Shown here: positions 33,802 through 46,600 of the stretch, piece after piece | How the letters are laid out: every line of letters starts with the position of its first letter | Position numbering within the stretch: position 1 is the stretch's first letter | NCBI GenBank assembly: GCA_037176725.1 | Contig: JAZBRS010000077.1 | Span: 4,154,001-4,218,000 of the forward strand | Source: Posidonia oceanica | Lineage: Eukaryota > Streptophyta > Magnoliopsida > Alismatales > Posidoniaceae | Direction of reading: 5' to 3' | Length of the DNA stretch: 64,000 nucleotides | The notes under the pieces: model-generated | What the model saw: the letters and a program-made list of their open reading frames with translations, nothing else | Told to the model about the DNA's origin: nothing | Databases searched by the model: none | Program-made: the position numbers and the translations under genes

Positions 33802-33885
33802 AAATGGGATGTCTATAGATGCCCCTCCCTGAGCGAGGTCAAGCGAAGCGAGGCCGCTGCTCAGGGTTGACAAGACACCCCATCT
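33802..33885 (-). other. Two-tier stem around the polypurine tract and LTR start (element G)
   Basis: Plus-strand AAATGGGATGTC (33802-33813, inside the LTR) faces GACACCCCATCT (33874-33885). In minus-strand RNA all 12 positions pair, two as G-U. The inner stem is CCCTGAGC (33827-33834) with GCTCAGGG (33859-33866). The polypurine tract is the complement of about 33818-33831. Confidence 0.65.
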
Positions 33886-33949
33886 GACCGACGGGGGCAG
33901 AAATTGCTATAGACGTGAGTCACTTATTCGGAGGATGCACCAAAAATCA

Positions 33950-34140
33950 TGACTCGTCGCCTGAATGAGAATGCAAATGCAAATGCAGATGCGAATGCAC
34001 ATGCAGTGCAATGCATGCCAATGCCGATGCTAATGCGAATGCTAGTGCAGATGTGAATGCTGCTGCAGTGCTGATGCAGCGGATGTTAATGCTGATGTTG
34101 AACCAATATGCAATAATGCATGATGCAGATATGGCAAGAG
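33950..34140 (-). repeat. ATGC-type hexamer stretch (element G)
   Basis: Short words such as AATGCA, GATGCA and GATGCT are repeated many times. The same kind of stretch follows the polypurine tract in D (50640-50716), E (59790-60170) and F (7090-7380). Confidence 0.55.
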
Positions 34141-34229
34141 ATGGGGCTGTGCCGATGAGTGCTGGTGCAATGAATGATGAGTTGACGGACTCCTCATCGG
34201 ATAGTTAGGGTTATCAGCCCAAATAAAAG

Positions 34230-34960
34230 GACGCCAGACAAGGTGACGGGTGTCAACCGGGAATGACAAGCGCAAGTCAATACGGCAAGGAACCAGGAAT
34301 GATAGGTGCAAGCCCTAACAAGACCCAGAAGAGGTCAGGAATGATAAGTACAAGCCTTATCAAGACCGGACCACCAGGAATGATAGGTGCAAAGCCCTAA
34401 CAAGACCCGGAAGAGGTCGGGAATGATAAGTACAAGGCTTATCAAGACCGGACCGCCAAGAATGATAGGTGCAAAGCCCTAGCAAGACCCGGAAGAGGTC
34501 GGGAATGATAAGTACAAGGCTTATCAAGACCGGACCGCTAGGAATGATAGGTGCAAAGCCCTAACAAGACCCGGAAGAGGTCGGGAATGATAAGTACAAG
34601 CCTTATCAAGACCGGACCGCCAGGAATGATAGGTGCAAGCCCTAACAAGACCCGGAAGAGGTCGGGAATGATAAGTACGAGCCTTATCAAGACCGGACCG
34701 CCAGGAATGATAGGTGCAAGCCCTAACAAGAACCGGAAGAGGTCGGGAATGATAAGTACAAGCCTTATCAAGACCGGACCACTAGGAATGATAGGTGCAA
34801 GCCCTAACAAGACCCGGAAGAGGTCGGGAATGATAAGTACAAGCCTTATCAAGACCGGACCGCTAGGAATGATAGGTGCAAGCCCTAACAAGACCCGGAA
34901 GAGGTCAGGAATGATAAGTACAAGCCTTATCAAGACCGGACCGGAAGAGACGGATGCAAC
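34230..34960 (-). repeat. ~81-bp tandem array of element G
   Basis: About nine units, each made of two related halves: GATAGGTGCAAGCCCTAAC and GATAAGTACAAGCCTTATC. Both can form short stems (TAGG/CCTA and GATAAG/CTTATC) around TGCAAGC or TACAAGC, so the G-to-A change in one arm is matched by C-to-T in the other. Because 81 is a multiple of 3, both strands stay open across the array (27-residue periodic frames); I treat these as artefacts. Confidence 0.75.
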
Positions 34961-34995
34961 GGGAGATGCGATACCACGAGGTAGCAAAAAAGATG

Positions 34996-35023
34996 CCCCT
35001 GGTATCAGGGATGATACCAGGGG
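34996..35023. other. GGTATC/GATACC hairpin (element G)
   Basis: CCCCTGGTATC (34996-35006) and GATACCAGGGG (35013-35023) form a perfect 11-bp inverted repeat with a 6-bp spacer. It separates the two tandem arrays of G. Confidence 0.7.
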
Positions 35024-35169
35024 ACAGCCGAAGTGCCCTTGGCATCGAAAAGCGAGGCATGCAGACAAAACTGACATGTTTGCCAAACGAGTAGTTGGGG
35101 GTACCAGCCTGGAGGAGAAAAAGCGAACTGAAGGGCAGAATGGCGAGTTTGTCAACCAAGAAGCAAGGC

Positions 35170-36360
35170 GGTGACAAAAACACGGAACGGGAAGGCGAGT
35201 TTGTTAATCGAAACGCAAGTCGGTAACAAAACACAGGATAGGATAGTGATTTGTCGACCGAGACGGATGTCGGTAACAAAACACGGAGCGGGATAGCGAT
35301 TTGTCGACCGAGACGCATGTCGGTAACAAAACGCGGAGTAGGATAGCGATTTGTCAACCGAGACGCATGTCGGTAACAAAACGCAGGATAGGATAGCGAT
35401 TTGTCAATCGAGACGCATGTCAGTAACAAAACATAGGAGCGGGATAGCGATTTGTCGACCGAGACGCATGTCGGTAACAAAACGTGGAGCAGGATAGCGA
35501 TTTATCAATCGAGACGCATGTCGGTAACAAAACGTAGGATAGGATAGTGATTTGTCAACCGAGACGCATATCGATAACAAAACGTAGGAGCAGGATAGCG
35601 ATTTGTCAATCGAGATGCATGTCGGTAACAAAACACAGGATAGGATAGCGATTTGTCAACCGAGACGCATGTCGATAACAAAACGTAGGATAGGATAGCG
35701 ATTTGTCAACCGAGACGCATGTCGGCAACAAAACGTAGGAGTGGATAGCGATTTGTCAACCGAGACACATGTCAGTAACAAAACACGGAGCAGGATAGCG
35801 ATTTGTCAATCGAGACGCATGTCGGTAACAAAACGCGGAGTAGGATAGCGATTTGTCAATCGAGACGCATGTCGATAACAAAACGCAGGAGTGGGATAGC
35901 GATTTGTCGACCGAGACGCATGTCGGTAACAAAACGCAGGATAGGATAGCGATTTGTCAACCGAGACGCATGTCGATAACAAAACGCGGAGCAGGATAGC
36001 GATTTGTCAATCGAGACGCATGTCGGTAACAAAACGCAGGATAGGATAGCAATTTGTCAACCGAGACGCATGTCGATAACAAAACGCAGGATAGGATAGC
36101 GATTTGTCAACCAAGACGCATGTCGGTAACAAAATGTAGGAGCGGATAGCAATTTATCAACCGAGATGCATGTCGATAACAAAACGCAGGATAGGATAGC
36201 GATTTGTCAACCGAGACGCATGTCGGTAACAAAATGCAGGAGCAGATAGCAATTTGCCAATCAAGACGCATGTCGGTAACAAAACACGAAGTAGGATAGC
36301 GATTTGTCAACCGAGACACATGTCGGTAACAAAACACAGAGCGGGATAGTGGGTCGATAT
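35170..36360 (-). repeat. ~50-bp tandem array of element G
   Basis: About 23 units of around 50 bp contain GATAGCGATTTGTC, then ACCGAGACGCATGTCGGT and AACAAAACGC. ACCGA/TCGGT can pair around an 8-nt loop, and some units have ATCGA/TCGAT instead, though mixed arms are common. Confidence 0.75.
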
Positions 36361-37823
36361 CAAAGGACAAACGAGATGCCCCTGGTATCGAGAAGCAGAA
36401 GGGTTCACTTTGCGGGTGAACACGACAAAGGGAGATGCAAAAGCAAGGGGGCAAGTCGGCTAGTTTAGCCAAAAGAAAGTCTGCCGAGGAGGTTGGTCTG
36501 CAGGTGCTCCTGGACCGTTGCTTCTGAATGCTGTTGAGGCATTGGATGGCGCCTGTTTGCTGATATTCTCCTCTGAGGGTAGAATTGCTTGTTGCTAACT
36601 GCAGAGAGAGTGCTGTCACTGATTGTCAATGCTTGTTGTCCATGCCTGGTGTCCACACTTGACACTTGTGGGACATGGAATGTCTATAGTGCTGCTCTGG
36701 GCTTGCAGTTCTGTGCTGGATCTGTGCATTGATAGAAGCTATCGGATTCACGCTGTAGTGTTCAAGGTTATGCATATGAAGCATGCAAGATAGTGTTCAA
36801 GCAAGATGATTGATTAAGGGGTGATGTTTATTTATCTGCCCTCAGTTATGTTGGAAAGCATTCATGCCTGCGGGAGAGCAGGAGGAAAGCCTCGATTCAA
36901 TTGATCCTACCAGGACTCACAAGTTGTGGGTGGCTCTCCTTGGTGGGTGGTGACGCTCAAGCTCTCGGTGGGTGATGATTCGGGCTCCGTGCCAAACTCC
37001 TTTGGGCCCTACACCTGCTCTTTTGAGATTTTCTTCTTTTCTGCTCTCTCATGGACGCTTGGGTTTGCTCTATCTCTGACTTGGAGGTAGCTAGGTGCCT
37101 AGTTCGGACTGGAGGCTTTTGCTGCAGGAAGGGTGGCTAGTCCCTTTGGAGGTGTGGGCTGCCTGGCGTATGCTCCGACTCCTCTCCAAGGTTCAGTGAG
37201 GATGGAGCTAAATCCGAACGTCCCTCTCTTGGGCTGACTTCTGTCTTCGCCTTCTGTTTGCATGTTTTCTTTTATGCCCATGCGAATTTGCATTTCCTTT
37301 TTCAGGCTCACTCTCTCAGTTCCCCTAACATTTTCTTCTCCCTCTAGGAGGTGCAGGCCCCACACGGAGTTTGGCACTTCGTCCTACCCTCAGATGGGTG
37401 GTGGCTCTCTCACTGGCCTGGTTGTCTAGGTAGAAACAGATGAGAAGGGATAACTCTCTCCTTCGAGTAGGCTCGCTTTTCCGATTTCCTCATCAGGCTA
37501 GTGATTGGCATGCAAGATGTTTTTTGCTTTTAGTTTTCTGATTTTTTGTGTTTGCTTTTCGATTTTTTTTTTGTTTTTTTTTGGTTTTTCTGAAAGAAAA
37601 GCAATAAGAAAACAGGCAAAACAGATATAGCTACGGTCCCCATTATTTGCTACTTGCTGCTGTTGACTGCTCTGGCAGTGCTACTATGGTTGTTGAGACT
37701 GCTACTGCCAATGCTGCTGTCGATCCAAGCCTCTGTTAGGATCCAAGGTTTTGCGCTTGCAGACTCGGGTCAGTGCTCGGCAGACAGGCGGGCTCTCTAG
37801 GCCGGGCCCCCCTGCGAAGAAGG
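36361..37823 (-). other. Non-coding region between gag and the arrays of element G
   Basis: Homologous to D's post-gag region (23381-24930) in inverted orientation. It has a T-rich stretch at 37540-37590. No pol domain is visible in either strand. Confidence 0.6.
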
Positions 37824-40084
37824 CTAGGAAGAAGCCGAAGATGAGATCAAATCGATGAGATCGGAGGGATCCATCGAGGAAGAGGTGGGATCAGCGAGGA
37901 TGGGAGCAAGAAGATAGACCCCTGAGGTCCCAGGATCCTCGGAGCTTGCAAGCTCAGGCGAGGAAAGGCTGGCTATGCTAGGGTGTGCAGGTGCAGATGT
38001 GTGTGCAGCCTCCTGTGGACTGACAACGAAGGTTCCGTTGTCAACCAAGTTCTGAACGATATCCCAAAGAGTGTGGCAATTATCCGTCGAATGCCCTGCG
38101 GCTCGATGGTAATCGCAGTGCTTGCTCGCATCGTACCACCACGGAAGAGGGTTTGGTGGCAGGCGAGTTTTCGAAAGCCTCAGAAGTGACACAACCTGAG
38201 GAAAGACGGTGCTTAGCGGTTCACCAAGTGGGGTGAAGTCGCTCTCCTTGCGGCGGCCTCATCTCTGCTTAGGCTGTTGTCCTTGCTGAGCTGGTGCGAC
38301 GTGATGCACCGGCTCAACGGTGGCAGTGCGTCTAGTGTGTGGAATACTAAGTGCAGATGCAAACTGAGGTGAACCAGGCTGGTTCTCAATAGGGGAAAGC
38401 TCCGCAGGAGAGTCGATGCAAGTGACGGTTGGCTTCTTGCAGTAACGGGCGTCGGAGTTGTTGTTGCCTTTATTGTTGTTGCTGCTGGAGGCAGTAGCCT
38501 GCTTCTCGTATTCAGTGAGTGTGGGAAAGGCTCCACTCTTTAGCGATTTCTCCACGCAAGTGCCAGCCCGGATCAGCGATGCAAAACTAGGGGCAGGTTG
38601 AAAGCTAAGCAGTCCCCCAGTCGCTGATTGTGCTCCCCTAATGATAATCTCAATAGACTCCTCCTCGGAGGGTTTATCTTTGACCTGGGAGGCTAAGGTG
38701 TGCCAGCGACCGACATACTCCCTGAATGATTCGTGGGGTTCCTGCTTAAGGGCGACAAGATCCTCGCGCTTAGGGATCAAGTCAAGGTTGAAGGAATATT
38801 GTTCCATGAACGCCTTGGAAAGGTCGCTCCAAGTCTTGACGGTAGCCATGTCAAATGATACGAACCACTTAAGAGCAGGGCCCGTCAGACTTTTCTGGAA
38901 CAAGCGAATCAGCAACCTATCGTCGTGCTGGAGTTGGACGAGGTCGCTGCAATAAGCCTTCAGATGTGTGATTGGGCAGCCTCTACCGTTGTATTTTGCA
39001 AGTTCCGGGATTATGAACTTCGGTGGGAGTGTCGCCTCTGGAAAGTAGCAAAGGTCCCGGAACTGATAGGACTGGCGGTCCTGGCCTTGCACTTGACGAA
39101 GTGCCCTCTCTAGATCCTCCATCTTGGTAAGGAAGGCGTCTAAGGTTGCTGCTGTCGAGACTGGTGCAGCTAAGGCAGGTGCGCGTATGCTGTGTGGGTC
39201 GCGCGAAAGTGCTCCTCCGGATCCACCGTCATGCCACCTAGTGTCGCATCGTGAGGGCCAGCATACCCGTGCGAGGGTGTGAAGTGTGGTGATATGTATG
39301 CGGGAGCCTGAATATTCTGATGCAAAGGAGGTGAGTAAAAAGCATGCTGTGCTGTGTGTTGTGCAGCGTGGGGGAGCAGTAGCTGTTGCACCAGTACAGT
39401 TCCGGGCAACGAGCCTAGGAGATGCTGCGCTCCTGCCAATCTAGGGAACTGGCCACCAGGTGATGGAGTTGCATGTTGTGCAAAGTGCTGTGCAGGTGTA
39501 GGAGGCCGATAAGACGCCCCCATCGCCAAAGCTATGAGGAGCTGGGGCGGTGGCAGGGGCGGAAGTGCAGTGTGGTGAGCCTGCCAAACTACTGAGGGCT
39601 GCACTGGAACCTTAGGGGTCAGAGGATGAGAAAAGGAGGGAGCAGGACCAGAAGAAAAGGCCACGCCTTGCAACCCTTGGGACATAGCTCACAGATGTTG
39701 CACGTGCATGGCAGAGGACCCATTGACTGACGAGCCGAGATGCAAAGGTATGGCTGTTGAAGGGGGCACGAGAGCAAATGACCCAAGAGGGACAGACCCT
39801 ACAACAGAAGTAGCCGCAGCCGGCCGAGTTCCTGAAACAGGAAAGCCCAAAGAAGGGACAAAAGGAGGGGTACCCAGAGCCCGAGTGGCGGTCACCGCGA
39901 CAGAATCGGTGACGGGCTCTAGGCTGGCTAGGTACTGCGGTTCCCCCGTGGAAAGTAGAGGATCGTCATGCAACCGGTAATGGAATGCATGGCAGGAAGG
40001 GGAAGCTGCAGCAGTAGGAGGGACCGAAGTCGAAAACTCCTTTGGTGCAATAGAACCAAGACGCCTGCTGGCACGCTGGGCCAT
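37824..40084 (-). pseudogene. gag: Degraded gag gene of element G
   Basis: The frame starts at ATG 40084, in the same context as D's gag, and spans about 750 codons. The N-terminal half is rich in Pro, Ser and Ala. The gag core (PF03732 type) lies around 38990-38640, with KSLTGPALKWF, TWSDLSKAFMEQYSF and PHESFREYVGRW. A C-x2-H-x4-H-x4-C motif (CDYHRAAGHSTDNC) is near 38117-38076; its second position is His where the canonical retroviral knuckle has Cys, as in D. Breaks: an in-frame TGA near 39689 (Trp in D), a 1-bp deletion near 39185 and an in-frame TGA near 38260. It is less damaged than D's copy. Confidence 0.87.
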
Positions 40085-41160
40085 AGCTGATCACGAGCGG
40101 GCAAGGACAGGGCTATGGCGAGAAGAAGGCGCACAAGTCCTAAGGCGAGCTATCGTCAAAGACGACGAAAAGCCTGAAAAGAGAGGGGGACCACGGGTAG
40201 CTGCCCGAGACAGAGACACTCAAGTTCCAGCTGAGGAGCTCGCACCTACCTGTTGGGCAGGCAAAGCATATCGGGTTAGCATTTGGACAAAATGCAAATG
40301 CTTAAATGGTGGTATGGATGCAATCATGCAGATGGTATGCTATCTAGCATGCTCCCTCTCACCAATCTAGTGTGTCTTAGTAAGTTGTCTACTTCAGACT
40401 CACAAGTGTGCGGGTCACCGACTCGGTCAGAAAGTAAGGCTCCCGTCTAGACCCTGGCCCATAGCTTAGGTATGACGGGTGGTGTAGTAGTGGCCTTGAC
40501 CCTGCCTAAGCATGGGCTGTACCCGCTAGTAGCACCGACACGACCCCTGATAAGGGAGGACAGACCTATCGACTCGCTCTGTGCCAAAGCAGCTGAACAA
40601 GGGACCGGGACTGTCCTTCTCAAACTAATAGGTAGACTCAGGGATGAGAACATGCATGCCCTATATGATGTTTCATGCAAAATGATTAAAGTTTTTTTAA
40701 TCTTGCGCGTTTTATTAACCCAGGGGGTGGAGGTGTGTTGAGGTCTCTAGTAGATCCTAGATGTGACTTTTACTTGCTGTTTTTATTCGCCAAGGGAAGG
40801 GGAGCAACATGTCTTTAGTTGTTCTTAATCCTAAAGCGAAAGGGGAAGAAAACACCCAATCATGGCAAGCAATCAACACACAACACTTCAAAAAGCATGG
40901 TCATGTTATGTGTTAAGTGTATGTGGATATGATAGTGGAAAGAAACACTTAGCATGTCAAAAAGCAAGTATGCATGGCATGTGCGCGTGTAGTGGCATAG
41001 CAAGGGTGTAAAACAAAGCAATTACCAGTCAAAAGGCATATATAGGTGCCAAACAAGTATTTAGACATGTATTATGCGAGAAAATAAAATAACAATAAGC
41101 CAGCAGGTAAATAAGTAAAGAACAGGTAAGCAATAGAGCATGTAAAGGTAAAGCGGGTAA
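40085..41160 (-). other. Leader of element G upstream of gag
   Basis: 40085-40760 is homologous to 20560-21158 of D. The rest is A/T-rich on the element strand with no frame I can support. The heat-shock-like promoter of D is not present. Confidence 0.55.
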
Positions 41161-41219
41161 TAAAGCAAGGTAAACAGGCAAGGCAAGCAAAAACAAAGCA
41201 AGCAAAAAGCCAGAGAAGA

Positions 41220-41573
41220 GAGCCAGAGTCTGAATCCTTAGCAAAGTCGCCACTGTGCGACCTGCGGGGAATCAAGACAGGCGGACAAGCAAGTAGGCAA
41301 GGCAAAAGCACAAGGCAAGCAAAGACACAAAGGCAAGCAAAGATGCAAAGGCAAGCGAGCGAAAGCCAAAAGCGAAAGCCGGAGCCTAGAAATCCCCAGC
41401 GGAGTCACCAGCCGACTTCGCTGGGCAAAGCAGACAGGCAGGCAAGCAAGCAAAAGCAAGGCAAAAAGCAAAAGGCAAACAAAGATGCAAAGGCAAGCAA
41501 AGATGCAAAAGCAGGCGAGCGAAAGCAAAAAACGAAAGCCGGAGCCTAGAAATCCCCAGCAGAGTCGCCAGCC
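41220..41573 (-). repeat. Tandemly repeated primer-binding-site segment of element G
   Basis: Three copies of the complement of TGGCGACTCTGCTGGGGATT occur at 41233-41252 (diverged), 41391-41410 and 41551-41570, about 160 bp apart. AAGCAAAAGGCAAGC-type repeats lie between them. Only the last copy is next to the LTR. Confidence 0.75.
41551..41570 (-). other. Primer-binding site of element G
   Basis: The minus strand reads TGGCGACTCTGCTGGGGATT, three bases from the 5' LTR end at 41574. This is the tRNA-Arg-type PBS of Tat/Ogre elements and helps assign the lineage. Confidence 0.85.
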
Positions 41574-41852
41574 TGTGAACGTGCCCTTCTCCATTGAGGA
41601 TTCGGACTGGAGAGGGCCCAAAGGAGAGAGAAGTATTCACGGATGGAGCGACGCGGAGGAGGGGAAGATAAAGGAAAAAAAAAGGGAGTCGCCACCTAGT
41701 CTATTCAATCGAGAGACGAGGAAAACCGGGGAGATGCATGAAGAACATGCAAAACCACACAAGAAGATGCAGTTCAATGCAAGTGCTATGCAAAGAGGAT
41801 GTCTCGTACCAAGGACGAGGGCAAAAGGGTCATTACGGGCCAGAGAAAGGGT

Positions 41853-41893
41853 AAGGACTCCTGTTACGCGTGGGGAAGGTGTTAGGCACCCCC
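41853..41893 (-). promoter_or_regulatory. Conserved LTR hairpin motif (G, 5' LTR)
   Basis: The plus strand reads GGGGAAGGTGTTAGGCACCC, with the outer stem intact. The 3' LTR copy has lost several C/G bases by transition. Confidence 0.7.
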
Positions 41894-42609
41894 GACACGC
41901 TCGAGAAGCGGTCTTTCTAGGCTTACGCTCGCTTTTGAAGGGAAATGCATGCTTTGAATGCCTAGATGCCATGAATGCCTAATTGGATGCTTAAAGGGTG
42001 TGCCCTAAGTGTTGGAATGCGATGCAAGGAATTAAACGTGCAATCTAAGTGCTCAGCAGCGCTGTCTGTGTTCCGAACCGGGCGAAACGTTGGTTCATGA
42101 GAACTCCAGGCAGTAAGCATCACTGCCCTATATGCAAATGCAGGTGATAAAGCAAAACAGCGGTAAAACCATGCAATGCAGAGCAACATGCAAGAGAAAA
42201 CGGCGTAAAAAATACAAAACGACGCGAGAAACGGAAGCGGCACGCGAAATGGTGCAAGAAAACAAGATCGACGCGTAAAACGGTGCGAAAGGTGGAGCGA
42301 CACGCATAACGGTGCAAGAAAGCAAAGCGGACACGCAAAACAGTGCCAAAACAAGGCGAGCACACAAAATGGTGCGAGAAAACAAAGCGGGCACGCAAAA
42401 CGGTGCCAAAATAGAGCAAGCACGCAAAACGGTGCGAGAAAACAAAGCGGGCACATGAAACGGTGCCAAAACAGAGCGTGCACGCAAAACGGTGCAAGAA
42501 ACAAAGCATGCGCACAAAACGATGCAAGAAACAAGGCATGCGTGCAAAATGGTGCGAGAAACAAAACATGTGCGCAAAACGGCGCAAGAAACAATGCAGG
42601 TACGCGAAA

Positions 42610-43605
42610 CGGTGCAAGGAACAAGGGAAACAAATATCGGAAAAGCCACGCAATGCAGGGGTACAACAAGCGAAGATGAAAGCAAATCCGGGCGGAAAAC
42701 AAACGGTGCAAATGTAAAAGCAAAACATCGGAAAAGCCACGCAATGCAGGGGTACGACAAGCAAAGACGAAAGCAAATCCAGGCGAGAAAACAAGCGATG
42801 CAGAAGTAAAAGCAAAACATCGAAAAAGCCATACAATGCAGGGGTACGACAAGCAAAGACGAAAGCAAATCTGGGCGAGAAAACAAGCGATGCGAAAGTA
42901 AAAGCAAAACATCGGAAAAGCCACGCAATGCAGGGGTACGACAAGCAAAGACGAAAGCAAATCCGGGCGAGAAAACAAGCGATGCGAAAGTAAAAGCAAA
43001 ACATCGGAGAAGCCACGCAATGCAGGGGTACGACAAGCAAAGACGAAAGCAAATCCGGGCGAGAAAACAAGCGATGCGAAAGTAAAAGCAAAACATCGGA
43101 AAAGCCACGCAATGCAGGGGTACAACAAGCCAAGGCGAAAGCAAATCCGGGCGAGAAAACAAGCGATGCAAAAGCAAAAGCAAAAGCAAAAGCAAAACAT
43201 CGAAAAAGCCATGCAATGTAGGGGTATGACAAGCAAAGACAAAAGCAAATCCGGGCGAGAAAACAAGCGCTGCAAAAGCAAAAGCAAAACATCGGAAAAG
43301 CCACGCAATGCAGGGGTGTGACAAGCAAAGATGAAAGCAACTCCGGGCGAGAAAACAAGCGATGCAAAAGTAAAAGCAAAACATCGAAAAAAGGCCATGC
43401 AATGCAGGGGTACGACAAGCAAAGGCGAAAGCAAAACCGGGCGAGAAAACAAGCGATGCAAAAGTAGAAGCAAAACCTCGAAAAAAGGCCACACAATGCA
43501 GGGGTAGGACAAGCAAAGACGAAAGCAACTCTGGGCGAGAAAACAAGCGATGCAAAAGTAAAAGCAAAACATCGAAAAAAGGCCACGCAATGCAGGGGTA
43601 TAACA
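42610..43605 (-). repeat. 92-bp tandem array, G 5' LTR
   Basis: Unit-by-unit counterpart of 27905-28890, with the same copy number. One small difference is an expanded GCAAAA run near 43168-43195. Confidence 0.85.
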
Positions 43606-46600
43606 AGCAAAGGGGGAGATTAGACGACATGACGGGCGTCAACCGAGCAGTTAGGGCTGCCAGCCCGGATGCTAAAGAGAGATAAGCGGTGCGAGTGTAA
43701 GAACAGACACCGGAAGAACCACACAATGCAGGTGTGAAGACCTGCAAAGGGGAGAGGAAGCAAGTGGAGGGATCGCCACTATTCTGTGACCGTTTCCCAC
43801 TAAACCGTCCCACGATGTGTCTCGCACACTGTCCAAAGCTCGCTGTGCAATCGGATCGTGGAAAAGGGGGAAGAAGACCGCAATCAGTGGCGAATCCGAG
43901 GGAAAACTCAACCCAAAACACTTGTGAGTACGCGAAAAGGGGAGACAGAGTTGATAGACGAAGGGGGAGGGCCTAATCTACATGCACGGAAAACGAGACG
44001 CGGAAACAATGCATGAAATGCAAATGGTGTGCAAATGAATGCTGTGCAAGGGTTCAGAAGGACTTACCTTGGAGATCTGAGGCCTGATCTGAGAAGTGCC
44101 TGGTCCATGCTGAAGAACGCTCCATAGGGTCGTCCAGGTAGCTTGGTTGCGAAGATCTGACGGTCGGATCGGAAGATATCCCAGCTTCAAGGCAGAGGGG
44201 CTAGAACAGGGGAGAAAAAAGGATCTAAGTGTAAAAGAGGTCCTAGGGGTGTGCAAATCAAAAGTGTCCTAGGAGACTGAGTGCAGTAAAAGAGGGGTGC
44301 AATGTATGCAAAAATGCAAAGGGGGAGGACCTATGTGCAAATAGGAAGAGTGCAAGGGTTTATGTGCAAATTAACCCTAAATGCGTGCAAAAGAGTGCAA
44401 ATGTGTGCAAGGGTGCGAATGCAAGGATGCATGGACTAAATGCAAGGTTAATTAGGGCAGGTGCGTGCAAAAATGCAAGAAAAGGGGTCTAAGTGCAAAG
44501 ATTTTGAAAAGTTAGGGGCTTTTATGCAAGGTTTTTTGAAAACTGGAGGGTCGGAGTGCAATTTTGCAAAATGCAGGGTTCAAAATGCAATTTTACAGAG
44601 TAAACATGCATTAGGTCAAGTTTTGAAATCATATGGGGAATTAACATGCAATTTTGAAATATACAGGGTCTAAAATGCAATTTTGTAAGCAAAACAGTGG
44701 TCTTAATGGTCTGGGAATGCAAACAGGGGTCTTATGTGCAATTTTTAAAACATGCAGGGTCTAAAATGCAATTTTATAAGCAAAATATGCTTTTAAATGA
44801 CTTTTATAAGCATGCAGAGGACCTATGTGCAAATTTTAAAACAAGTAGGGTCTAAAATGCAATTTTATAAGCATAATATGCATTTAAATGACTTTTATAT
44901 GCATGTAGAGGATCTATGTGCAATTTTTAAAACATGCAGGGTCTAAAATGCAATTTTATAAGCAAAATATGCATTTAAATGTATGCTGTGCATTAATGAA
45001 GGACCTATATGCAAAAATCAGAAAGTATGGGGGAAATGATGGAATGTAGTAAGAAAAATTGAAAAATAAATGCATTGATTAACAGGACAGAGGACTAAAG
45101 TGCAAATGGGGAAAACAGCAGGGTTTAAAAATGCAATTTACTAAGGTAAAATACAAGTATTAAATCAGATTATCAATTAAAGGACTGACATGCAATAATG
45201 GAAAACCAGAGGGCTTGAACTAAAATAAATACTGAAGGAAAACACAACAGAGGGACTAACATGTAATTAATCAATTTTTTAGATTTTTCATGCAATTTCA
45301 TATGATTTAAATGCAGATTTAAATGATTGTTAAACAAAGGTAGGACCAGAATGTAATAAAGTAAAAACAGGGATTGAAAATGCAATTTAATAACAAAATA
45401 GCTTGATAACAGAAAAATAAATGCACAGTAACGAGCCAGCGGCCATGGTCACTGTAGCAGAAGCTTCCAGTGGCCATGGACGCCGGGGGAGGGCTGCTGG
45501 GGACGCGCGGGAAGGTCGGCGACGTTCTTCGGAGGCGGGCGGAGCTCGGAGCGGCGTCGGCGCGACTTGGTGCTGCCTGGAGCTGGCCGGAGAAGACGCC
45601 GGAAGCCTGCAGACCAGAGGAGGCCGACCTAACGGCTGGAGCGACGCCAGGGGAAACCGGAGGCATGGCTGTGCTCCTGGAGCTCGTGCGGTCCTCAGGC
45701 GACGTTCAGGAGCAAGTTCTGCTAACCGGAGCGGCGGTTTGGGTGCAGACGTTGCCGGAGAAAGAAGGTCAGCGGCGGGGTTGACTTGGCGCGAAGGGAA
45801 GCAGAATCCTATTCTAAGGGTCTGGGAGGCATGCAGGGGAGGAATCTAGTCTACTGGGGAGGAAAGCTACCTGATTCGATGGCTGGAGCGTCCCCCCAAC
45901 GTTGGCTACTTCAGCAGAGGCCGGCGAAGGTGGACTGACTGGTGTGAGCGTCTCCGACGGCTCGCGAGCATCTGGAATTGTTCCACGCGATCCTCCGGAG
46001 CTCGTTGGATGCTCGGACGGAAGCTCTGATGACCGGCGGAAGAAATGGCAACTTTGGGTGCACTGGTGACAGCCGGAGGTGGGGGGAGGTCTGTGTTGCT
46101 CCTCAGTCTGATTGGAAGCGTCCGGTGGGCTTCTGGATGCTGGGTGAGTGTTTTTGGAAGGTCAAATTGGGTCGTGGAGGCCTGGTTCAGGAGTTTGCAG
46201 ATATGCGGATTTTTGGACAGGAGGAAGGGACAACTGTTTGTGGTGTTGGGTTTGAAGTGTGGTGAGGGTGAAGGCTAAAGCTTGGATGGTTTGGGAAGGT
46301 GGTTTTGTTTTAGGTTTTCTTGATTTTTTCTTAAGTTTTTCTTTAGATTGTTTTTTTAAGTTTGTTTTAGATGTTTGTTAAGTTTTTAATTATTTTTAAA
46401 TTAAGTTTTTCTTGTTAAGTTTTTGGGTTTTTTAATTAGGCTTTTTAAAGATTGTTTTTAAGTTAATTAGGGTGAGTTTTAGCTTTTGATTTTAGTCTTT
46501 TAGGGTTTTTCTTAAGTCTTCTTTAAATTATTTTGATTTTGTTTGTTAAGTTCTTTTAATATTTTTTCTTTGTAGTTTTTCTTGTTAAGTTTTTAATTAA

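Larger units (their letters stand above)
26870..33817 (-). mobile_element. 3' LTR of element G (6.95 kb)
   Basis: The plus-strand edges are TGTGAACGTG and GATGTCTATA. The order is that of the A-type LTRs, with an added 92-bp tandem array (27905-28890). It contains about 0.92 kb (31499-32421) missing from the 5' LTR. In a 290-bp stretch compared by eye (from 27121) it differs from the 5' LTR at about 12 sites, mostly transitions; the tandem array differs less. Confidence 0.88.

Noticed and set aside
34538..35174. Open frames of about 205 codons on both strands with 27-residue repeats
   Set aside because: The repeat unit is 81 bp, a multiple of 3, without stops. Openness on both strands points to repeat composition, not to coding.
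35170..36360. CRISPR-like array (about 50-bp period)
   Set aside because: The units are near-identical throughout, without unique spacers, and lie inside a plant retrotransposon.
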